From: an uncultured Eubacteriales bacterium
GTDB taxonomy: Bacteria; Bacillota; Clostridia; Christensenellales; CAG-138
Length of the DNA stretch: 17,526 nucleotides
Direction: 5' to 3'
Assembly (NCBI GenBank): GCA_900550525.1
Contig: URSN01000030.1
Location: forward strand, 1 to 17,526
The position numbers were made by a program, and so were the translations under genes. The notes below the pieces were generated by a model. That model saw nothing but the letters and a program-made list of their open reading frames with translations, did not search any database and was not told where the DNA came from. This document shows positions 8,168 to 13,174 of this stretch, one piece after another (the stretch's first letter is position 1; each line of letters starts with the position of its first letter).

Positions 8168-8193
8168 GGGCGGCCCTTTCGGGCCGCCCTTTT
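8168..8193 (+). terminator. Intrinsic terminator of serC-serA
   Basis: GGGCGGCCC (8168-8176) and GGGCCGCCC (8181-8189) form a perfect 9-bp stem with a TTTC loop, followed by TTTT. A smaller hairpin, GCCGCCG/CGGCGGC (8144-8159), sits between the serA stop and this terminator. Confidence 0.92.
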
Positions 8194-8265
8194 GCGCCCG
8201 CCCCCGGCCAGCGCGCCCGGTCACGTTTCCATCCATCCCATCCCGCCGCCCTTCGCCCCCGGTCC

Positions 8266-8297
8266 GCATCCGCTTCCCGCCTGCATCCGCCTCCCGC
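8266..8297 (+). repeat. Two 15-bp direct repeats in a C-rich tract
   Basis: GCATCCGCTTCCCGC (8266-8280) recurs as GCATCCGCCTCCCGC (8283-8297), one mismatch and a 17-bp period. They lie in a pyrimidine-biased stretch (about 8190-8300) followed by a G-rich one (8310-8332). There is no convincing coding sequence here. The composition may reflect genome drift or a polymorphic simple repeat. Confidence 0.5.
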
Positions 8298-8346
8298 ACG
8301 GCGCCGCCCGGCGGGGGGGTGAAGTGGGGGGCGTTGCTGGCCGCGG

Positions 8347-8394
8347 ACACAACATATTGTGTTTCCCGTCTGAATCTGCCACTAATTCTTGTAC
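8347..8394 (+). promoter_or_regulatory. Upstream pair of NrdR-type boxes
   Basis: ACACAACATATTGTGT (8347-8362) closely matches the known NrdR box (acaCwAtATaTwGtgt) and has a perfect ACACAA/TTGTGT inverted repeat. A weaker box, CCACTAATTCTTGTAC (8379-8394), lies exactly 32 bp further on and keeps the central C.A and T.G positions. A 16-bp gap between boxes is the usual arrangement for tandem NrdR binding. NrdR is the Zn/ATP-cone repressor of ribonucleotide reductase genes, which fits the downstream nrdD. No clear promoter overlaps this pair. Confidence 0.75.
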
Positions 8395-8446
8395 AAACCA
8401 TCAACAAAATATGAAGATTCTTTGAACAAAATTCATAACCATACAG
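8381..8446. other. AT-rich stretch, possible DNA-unwinding element
   Basis: By my count this 66-bp stretch is about 28% GC, far below the surrounding genes. It contains the palindrome TTGTACAA (8389-8396) and no gene. It lies directly upstream of a DnaA-box-like cluster and partly overlaps the second NrdR-type box. Confidence 0.5.
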
Positions 8447-8467
8447 GCCATGCAGCCGGGCGCGGAG

Positions 8468-8574
8468 TTATCCACGGTGCGCGCTTGTTGCAACATGGGC
8501 CGCAACGCCCGCAAACGGCGGCCCCGTCCGTCCGGGCGCAGGGTTATCCCCACGTTATCCACCGCATATCCACA
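8468..8574 (+). promoter_or_regulatory. Cluster of DnaA-box-like 9-mers upstream of nrdD
   Basis: Four copies resembling TTATCCACA lie on the same strand: TTATCCACG (8468-8476), TTATCCCCA (8544-8552), TTATCCACC (8555-8563) and ATATCCACA (8566-8574). Each has a single mismatch to the consensus. The last three start exactly 11 bp apart, so they face the same side of the helix. In E. coli, DnaA boxes regulate nrdAB; clusters elsewhere also titrate DnaA. dnaA/dnaN are not in the window, so calling this oriC is not supported. Confidence 0.72.
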
Positions 8575-8579
8575 GGAAT

Positions 8580-8637
8580 TATCAAAATGTGGTATGCACT
8601 TTTGCCGTTTGACACAACATCTTGTATACGATACACT
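8580..8637 (+). promoter_or_regulatory. nrdD promoter with an embedded pair of NrdR-type boxes
   Basis: A perfect TTGACA (8609-8614), a 17-bp spacer and TACACT (8632-8637) form the nrdD promoter, with transcription starting near 8644. The box ACACAACATCTTGTAT (8612-8627) overlaps the -35 and fills most of the spacer, an ideal repressor position. A weaker box, TATCAAAATGTGGTAT (8580-8595), lies exactly 32 bp upstream, the same spacing as in the distal pair. Repression by NrdR when dATP is plentiful is the expected mode. Confidence 0.82.
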
Positions 8638-8671
8638 ATCAGAGCACAAAACGGAATGGGGAGGCAATGGG

Positions 8672-10747
8672 ATGTTCACGGAGATCATCAAGCGCGACGG
8701 GCGGCGGGAGGCATTCGACCGCAAAAAGATCCAGAGCGCCATCTGGAAGGCGGCGCAGGCCGTCGACGGCACGGACGAGGCGCTGTCCGAGCGGCTGACG
8801 GACGAGGTCATCCGCCTGGCCGAGCTGCGCTATGCCGGCGGCACGCCGGACGTGGAGGGCGTGCAGGACATCGTGGAGAAGGTGCTCATCGAGGCGGGCC
8901 ATGCGCGCACGGCCAAGGCGTACATCCTCTACCGCGAGAAGCGCCGCGGCACGCGCGACATCAACGCGCTCATCGGCGCGACGATCGATATGTTCGGCGA
9001 TTATCTCAACGATAAGGACTGGCAGATCAAGGAAAATTCCAACATGCAAAAGAGCGTCAACGGGCTCAACAACTATGTCCGCGAGGCGTTCACCAAGAAG
9101 TACTGGCTCTACGAGGTGTACCCGCTGGACGTGTGCAGGGCGCACGAGAGCGGCGACGTGCACATCCATGACCTCGGCTTTTTCGGCCCGTACTGCGCGG
9201 GCTGGGACCTGCGCCAGCTGCTGCTGGAGGGCTTTGGCGGCGTGGAGGGCAAGGTGGAATCCAGGCCCGCCAAGCACCTGCGCTCGCTCCTCGGGCAGCT
9301 GGTGAACTCCACCTTCACCACGCAGGGCGAGACGGCCGGCGCGCAGGCGTGGAGCTCGTTTGATACATACTGCGCCCCCTTCATCCGCTACGACCATATG
9401 ACCTTCGACCAGGTGCGCCAGTGCCTGCAGGAGTTCGTGTTCAACATCAACGTGCCCACGCGCGTCGGCTTCCAGTGCCCGGTCTCCAATCTGACGTTCG
9501 ACATCAAGGTGCCCAAGACGCTGCGCGACGAGCCGGTCATCATCGGCGGCGAGTGCCGCGAGGAGACGTACGGCGATTTCCAGGAGGAGATGGACCTGTT
9601 CAACCGCGCGTTCTGCGCCGTCATGCTCGAGGGCGACGCCAAGGGCCGCGTGTTCACCTTCCCCATCCCGACGATCAACATCACGAAGGATTTCGAGTGG
9701 AACAGCCCCGTGGTGGACGACTTCATGCGCATCACCTGCAAGTACGGCATCCCGTACTTTGCCAACTACATCAACTCCGACCTCTCGCCGGAGGACGCGG
9801 TGTCCATGTGCTGCCGGCTGCGCCTTGACAAGCGCGAGCTGCGCAAGCGCGGCGGCGGCCTGTTCGGCTCCAACCCGATGACCGGCTCCATCGGCGTGTA
9901 CACGATCAACCTGCCGCGCATCGGCTACCTGGCCAAAACGAAGGAGGAGTTCTTCCAGCGCCTCGAGCACCTGGCGGTGCTGGGCAAGACGAGCCTGGAG
10001 ATCAAGCGCAAGATCATCGAGCGCCAGACCGACCGCGGCCTGTACCCGTACTGCGCGCACTACCTGCGCAACGTGAAGGCGCGCACGGGCGAATACTGGA
10101 CGAACCACTTCAACACCATCGGCCTGGTGGGCATGAACGAGGCGTGCCTGAACTTCCTCGGCAAGGACATCGGAAGCCGCGAGGGGCTCGCGTTCGCGCT
10201 GGAGGTCATGCATTTCCTGCGCGAGCTGATGGTCCGCTTCCAGGAGGAGACCGGCCACAGCTACAACCTGGAGGCCACCCCGGCCGAGGGCACGAGCTAC
10301 CGCCTGGCAAAGCTCGACAAGGAGCGCTATCCGGACATCATCCAGGCCGGCATCGAGGAGCCGATGTATACCAACTCCTCGCAGCTGCCGGTCACCTATA
10401 CCGACGACATCTTCGAGTGCTGCGACCTGCAGGACGAGCTGCAGTCGCTCTATACCGGCGGCACGGTGCAGCACCTGTACATCGGCGAGCGCATTGAGGA
10501 CATCGAGACGTGCAAGAACCTCATCCGCACGATCTTTGAAAAGTACAAGATGCCGTACATCTCCATCACGCCGACCTTCTCGGTCTGCCACGAGCACGGC
10601 TACATCGCCGGCGAGCACTTCACCTGCCCCGAGTGCGGGCGCGAGGCCGAGGTGTGGAGCCGCGTGGTGGGCTTCCTCCGCCCGGTGCAGAACTATAACC
10701 CGGGCAAGAAGGAGGAGTATCTGATGCGCAAGAAGTTTGTCATCTGA
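8672..10747 (+). CDS. nrdD: Anaerobic (class III) ribonucleoside-triphosphate reductase
   Basis: This 691-residue glycyl-radical enzyme reduces NTPs to dNTPs under anaerobic conditions. Residues about 1-95 form an ATP-cone domain (TEIIKRDGRREAFDRKKI), the allosteric ATP/dATP switch. The barrel contains SSFDTYCAPF and the MCCRLRLD segment with C380/C381, where family knowledge places a finger-loop cysteine; I assign this tentatively. Near the C-terminus is a zinc site formed by C639, C652 and C655 with H642 nearby. The radical glycine is G667 in RVVGFLRP, 24 residues before the end, as expected. The start is ATG 8672, 7 bases after GGGGAGG. nrdG follows, and a redoxin gene lies 2.3 kb away. 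Whether formate or a redoxin is the reductant cannot be decided from motifs alone. Confidence 0.96.
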   Translation: MFTEIIKRDGRREAFDRKKIQSAIWKAAQAVDGTDEALSERLTDEVIRLAELRYAGGTPDVEGVQDIVEKVLIEAGHARTAKAYILYREKRRGTRDINALIGATIDMFGDYLNDKDWQIKENSNMQKSVNGLNNYVREAFTKKYWLYEVYPLDVCRAHESGDVHIHDLGFFGPYCAGWDLRQLLLEGFGGVEGKVESRPAKHLRSLLGQLVNSTFTTQGETAGAQAWSSFDTYCAPFIRYDHMTFDQVRQCLQEFVFNINVPTRVGFQCPVSNLTFDIKVPKTLRDEPVIIGGECREETYGDFQEEMDLFNRAFCAVMLEGDAKGRVFTFPIPTINITKDFEWNSPVVDDFMRITCKYGIPYFANYINSDLSPEDAVSMCCRLRLDKRELRKRGGGLFGSNPMTGSIGVYTINLPRIGYLAKTKEEFFQRLEHLAVLGKTSLEIKRKIIERQTDRGLYPYCAHYLRNVKARTGEYWTNHFNTIGLVGMNEACLNFLGKDIGSREGLAFALEVMHFLRELMVRFQEETGHSYNLEATPAEGTSYRLAKLDKERYPDIIQAGIEEPMYTNSSQLPVTYTDDIFECCDLQDELQSLYTGGTVQHLYIGERIEDIETCKNLIRTIFEKYKMPYISITPTFSVCHEHGYIAGEHFTCPECGREAEVWSRVVGFLRPVQNYNPGKKEEYLMRKKFVI

Positions 10748-10772
10748 ACCGGCGCAGGACCGACCGCATGCA

Positions 10773-10819
10773 GCGCGCCCGGCCGCCCGCGGCAAAGCCC
10801 GGCGGCGGGCGCGCTTTTT
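10773..10819 (+). terminator. Strong terminator-like hairpin between nrdD and nrdG
   Basis: GCGCGCCC (10773-10780) pairs with GGGCGCGC (10807-10814), and GCCGCC (10782-10787) pairs with GGCGGC (10801-10806) beyond one bulged G. TTTTT follows at 10815-10819. It is as good an intrinsic terminator as any in the window, yet it lies inside a gene pair expected to be co-expressed. Partial read-through could set a low NrdG:NrdD ratio. Confidence 0.85.
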
Positions 10820-10852
10820 CGACACCGGGAACGAAAGGACGGGGGAGAGGAT

Positions 10853-11524
10853 ATGCTCATCGCAGGCCTGCGCAAAACGTCGTTTGTGGACTATCCGGGC
10901 CAGCCTTGCGCCGTGGTGTTCACGCCGCACTGCAACATGAACTGCACCTACTGCCACAACGACGAGATCCTGCGCGGCAGCGTGCCGCTCGTGCCGGAGG
11001 AGGAGGTCATGGCATACCTCGAAAAGCGCGCCGGCACGCTCCGGGCGCTCACCGTCTCCGGCGGGGAGCCGACGCTGCAGCAGGACCTCGTCCCGTTTAT
11101 CGAACGGGTGAAGGCGCTCGGCTACCTGGTCAAGCTCGATACCAACGGCATGAAGCCCGCGGTGCTGCAGCAGCTCCTGCTGCGCGAGCTGGTCGATTAC
11201 GTGGCCATGGACATCAAGGCCCCGCCGGAAAAATACGACGCGGTGACGCGCGTGCGCTGCGATCTGGCCGCCGTGCGCCGCAGCGTCTACCTGCTGCAAA
11301 ACAGCGGCGTGGCGCACGAGTTCCGCACCACGTTCGCGCCGGAGCTGACCGCGGAGGACGTCGTGGGCGCGGCGGAGCTGGCGCGCGGGACGGAGCGGTA
11401 CTTTTTGCAGCAGTACCGGCCGCGCCGGGAGGGGGACCTGCCCGCGCATCCCCCCTCCTACGTGCAGGAGACGGCCGCGCGCGTGCGCGAGGCCAGCGGC
11501 GTGTGCCAGGTGCGCGGCCTGTGA
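10853..11524 (+). CDS. nrdG: Anaerobic ribonucleotide reductase activating protein (radical SAM)
   Basis: This 223-residue radical-SAM activase would install the glycyl radical on NrdD. The cluster motif is C27-x3-C31-x2-C34 in HCNMNCTYCHN, preceded by the typical SFVDYPG segment. TVSGGEPTLQ is the SAM-binding GGE motif, and VAMDIKAP follows the expected strand pattern. Activity needs SAM and a 4Fe-4S cluster and is oxygen sensitive. It is about 60 residues longer than the short E. coli-type NrdG and resembles the longer clostridial form. A G-rich region (GGGGGAG, 10841-10847) serves as ribosome binding site. I see no separate strong promoter between nrdD and this gene. Confidence 0.94.
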   Translation: MLIAGLRKTSFVDYPGQPCAVVFTPHCNMNCTYCHNDEILRGSVPLVPEEEVMAYLEKRAGTLRALTVSGGEPTLQQDLVPFIERVKALGYLVKLDTNGMKPAVLQQLLLRELVDYVAMDIKAPPEKYDAVTRVRCDLAAVRRSVYLLQNSGVAHEFRTTFAPELTAEDVVGAAELARGTERYFLQQYRPRREGDLPAHPPSYVQETAARVREASGVCQVRGL

Positions 11525-11697
11525 ACTGGGAGCCGATAGAGTCCGTCGTGTCGCGCATCGACGGGGCGCCTGCGTATCTCTGCCGCACGGACCAGCCGGA
11601 GGCGGAGGAGCTGTTCCTCGCGCTCGCGCTGCTGCCGCCGGGGACGGACGAGGGCAGCCGCCTGCGCTACGAGCCGCTCCAGTATACGCTGCTGTAG
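11521..11697 (+). CDS. Small protein of unknown function, coupled to nrdG
   Basis: The GTG at 11521 overlaps the nrdG stop as GTGA, and the frame ends with TAG at 11695-11697, giving 58 residues. The product begins with WEPIESVVSRIDGAPAYLC and ends LRYEPLQYTLL. It is acidic, has a single cysteine and no membrane segment or known motif. The 4-base overlap is typical of translational coupling, and a terminator follows 42 bases later, which supports a genuine last gene. There is no strong ribosome binding site of its own. I do not recognise the family and give no function. Confidence 0.55.
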   Translation: MNWEPIESVVSRIDGAPAYLCRTDQPEAEELFLALALLPPGTDEGSRLRYEPLQYTLL

Positions 11698-11739
11698 CGG
11701 CGCCGCCCGCCGGGGGACGCCCAAGCGCCTTCCAACACA

Positions 11740-11780
11740 CCGGCCGCCGGGACAGTCGACCGGCGGTCGGTTGCCTTTTT
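11740..11780 (+). terminator. Intrinsic terminator of the nrdDG operon
   Basis: An 11-bp stem with one G·T pair (11740-11750 with 11760-11770) has a 9-base loop and is followed by TTGCCTTTTT. The tail doubles as the -35 element of the next promoter, so termination and re-initiation are tightly packed. Confidence 0.85.
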
Positions 11781-11799
11781 GGCGCCGCGACGCTATACT
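11771..11799 (+). promoter_or_regulatory. Promoter of the Xre-type regulator gene
   Basis: TTGCCT (11771-11776), a 17-bp spacer and TATACT (11794-11799) give a good sigma-A promoter. Initiation would fall near 11806, leaving a leader of only about a dozen bases that starts at the ribosome binding site AGGAGGTGG. Such a short leader may make expression sensitive to the exact start point. Confidence 0.7.
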
Positions 11800-11818
11800 C
11801 GAAAGAGGAGGTGGATCG

Positions 11819-12505
11819 TTGGACAGGGGAACGACCGGCGCGCTGATCGCATCCGCGCGCCGCGCGCAGGGCCTGACGCAGCAGGCGCTGGCCGGGCGCG
11901 TGCACGTCACGGCCAAGGCCGTCTCCAAGTGGGAGCGCGGGAGGAGCTTTCCCGGCGTGGACGTGCTGCCGGCGCTGGCGGCGGCGCTGGGGCTCCCCGT
12001 GGAGGCGCTGCTGTCGGGCGAGGCGCCGCCGCCCACGGCTGCGCGGGAGGGCGGTCTGCACGCCGTGCCGGAGGGGCCGGCGTCCCCCGCGGAGCGGGGA
12101 TCGGCCCGGCCTGCCGCCCCGGCCCGCAACAAAAAACGCCGCGCGCGCCTGGCTGCGGCGCTCGTGGCGCTGTCGCTCGCGGCGGGCGGCGTGCTGTGGC
12201 GCTATGGCGGCGCGATCTTCCAGCGTGGCAACCCGATCCCGTACCTGCTGGCCGCCGCACAGCTCGACGGCGACACGCCGTTTGCCGAGGTGGGCAGCGG
12301 CGACGGGGTCTACATCGCGCCGCGGGGCGAGTGCCCCGCGCTGCTGGAGTTTGTGGAGCGGACGCGGCATGTCACGTTTGTGGAGCGGGCGGGCAGCGGC
12401 TATCTGTTTTCCAACGGCGTGGACGGCCTCGTCGTGCAATCGGAGGTCTATTGGGGGCGGTTTACCGTTTATCAGGTGCCCATGCACACGCTGCAGGCGC
12501 CGTGA
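11819..12505 (+). CDS. Membrane-anchored Xre-family DNA-binding protein
   Basis: This 228-residue protein has three parts. Residues 8-65 are an HTH_3/Xre DNA-binding domain (TQQALAGRV and AVSKWERGRSFP are the recognition region). A proline/alanine-rich linker leads to a basic KKRRAR stretch (105-110). A single hydrophobic helix (about 111-127) then anchors it, with the basic side cytoplasmic. The last 100 residues, probably extracellular, match no family I recognise. The start is TTG 11819, 7 bases after GGAGG; the in-frame ATG at 11771 would lie inside the promoter. Membrane-tethered Xre proteins are common in Bacillota, but the target genes here are unknown. It has its own promoter and terminator. 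Confidence 0.8.
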   Translation: MDRGTTGALIASARRAQGLTQQALAGRVHVTAKAVSKWERGRSFPGVDVLPALAAALGLPVEALLSGEAPPPTAAREGGLHAVPEGPASPAERGSARPAAPARNKKRRARLAAALVALSLAAGGVLWRYGGAIFQRGNPIPYLLAAAQLDGDTPFAEVGSGDGVYIAPRGECPALLEFVERTRHVTFVERAGSGYLFSNGVDGLVVQSEVYWGRFTVYQVPMHTLQAP

Positions 12506-12517
12506 CGGGCGCCCACG

Positions 12518-12555
12518 CCTCCCGCCTGTCGTGGGCGGGAGGTCATTTTTCTTTT
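12518..12555 (+). terminator. Intrinsic terminator of the Xre-type gene
   Basis: CCTCCCGCC (12518-12526) and GGCGGGAGG (12534-12542) form a perfect 9-bp stem, followed by TCA and TTTTTCTTTT. An alternative stem, CGCCCACG (12510-12517) with CGTGGGCG (12530-12537), would disrupt it, so the two folds are mutually exclusive. Confidence 0.88.
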
Positions 12556-12582
12556 CGACGGCGTATGGCGGGAAGCCGCCCG

Positions 12583-12738
12583 CGGACGGCGCATCCGCAA
12601 GACCCGCGCCCGCCGGTCAACCTTGTGGCGCGTCCGAAAGGCCCGCGCCCGATGTTCAACCTTGTGGCGCGTCCGAAAGGCCCGCGCCCGATGTTCAACC
12701 TTGTGGCGCGTCCGAAAGGCCCGCGCCCGACGTTCAGC
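12583..12738. repeat. 39-bp tandem repeat, three near-identical units plus one degenerate
   Basis: Units lie at 12622-12660, 12661-12699 and 12700-12738. The first two are identical and the third differs at two bases near its end. A degenerate copy (about 29 of 39 matching) precedes them at 12583-12621. Each complete unit carries GGCGCG and CGCGCC flanking CCGAAAGG, a small hairpin with a GAAA loop on the plus strand. The last unit includes the redoxin stop codon (TGA, 12734-12736 on the minus strand), so the array grew from or into the gene's 3' end. There is no spacer variation, so it is not a CRISPR array. Confidence 0.93.
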
Positions 12739-13009
12739 CTTTCGTCTCGCCTGCAAGCGCCGCGTCGAGCACGGCCCGCATGGCCTCGCGCGAGGGGACG
12801 CCCTCGTGTATTTTTTTGCCGCCGACAAAGCAGCACGGCACGTACCAGTAGTCGAGCGCGTCTGCAAGCGCCCTGTTGCGGCGCTCGTCCTCGATTTGCA
12901 GCGGGACGGACGCATAGGCCGGGTTTTCGGAGCGCAGCTCGTCGAGCAGGGCGCGCGCCCGCCTGCAGTGCGGGCAGTCGGGCAGGATCATCATCAGGAT
13001 GGGCTGCAT
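12734..13009 (-). CDS. Glutaredoxin/thioredoxin-like redoxin with a CPHC motif
   Basis: This is a 91-residue single-domain redoxin. The active-site motif is C12-P-H-C15 after a short strand (MQPILMMILPD). The cis-proline is P58 in YWYVPCCFVGGKKIHEG, where two additional cysteines (C59, C60) follow, unusual for the family. It would transfer electrons through a dithiol/disulfide cycle in the cytoplasm. The ATG at 13009 has AAGGAG 9 bases upstream; a 33-residue longer in-frame reading is basic, runs through a hairpin and is rejected. No clear promoter lies between ftsZ and this gene, so read-through from ftsA-ftsZ is likely. The nearby nrdD makes a role as reductant for NrdD plausible, but this is inference. 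Confidence 0.85.
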   Translation of the reverse strand: MQPILMMILPDCPHCRRARALLDELRSENPAYASVPLQIEDERRNRALADALDYWYVPCCFVGGKKIHEGVPSREAMRAVLDAALAGETKG

Positions 13010-13044
13010 GGGGAAGGGCTCCTTTCTCCGCGCGGGCGGGGGCG

Positions 13045-13078
13045 GGCGGCGCATCCGGCTGCCGTGCGCCGCCTTTTT
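13045..13078 (+). terminator. Plus-strand intrinsic terminator upstream of the redoxin start
   Basis: GGCGGCGCA (13045-13053) and TGCGCCGCC (13065-13073) form a perfect 9-bp stem with an 11-base loop, followed by TTTTT (13074-13078). It points along the plus strand although both neighbouring genes run on the minus strand. It could stop antisense transcription through the redoxin gene before that reaches ftsZ. Confidence 0.75.
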
Positions 13079-13081
13079 ACA

Positions 13082-13141
13082 GGGGCGTTTGCGGCCGCCC
13101 GGCCGCAAACGCCCCGCCCGGCGTGCGGGCGGGGCGTTTGC
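13082..13141. repeat. Two overlapping 16-bp inverted repeats downstream of ftsZ
   Basis: Hairpin A pairs 13082-13097 with 13100-13115; hairpin B pairs 13105-13120 with 13126-13141. Both are perfect 16-bp matches and share the middle segment 13105-13115, so only one can form at a time. The unit GGGGCGTTTGC occurs at 13082 and 13131 and is inverted in between. Neither hairpin is followed by a T run on the ftsZ strand. They may form a switchable RNA structure between ftsZ and the redoxin gene, or be a palindromic repeat element. Confidence 0.9.
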
Positions 13142-13174
13142 TGGGGGAACGGTCCTGCCGGACGGCTGCTGCGC

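Noticed and set aside
8381..8580. Calling this region the chromosomal oriC
   Set aside because: The boxes and AT-rich stretch fit, but none of the usual origin neighbours is present and nrdD regulation explains the position; kept only as a question.
8639..12487. A 1282-codon minus-strand open frame across nrdD, nrdG and the Xre gene
   Set aside because: It is a shadow frame: it crosses the nrdD promoter region, two terminators and three well-supported plus-strand genes, and shows no recognisable domain.
12583..12738. CRISPR array
   Set aside because: The 39-bp units abut directly without unique spacers, and no cas genes are present.
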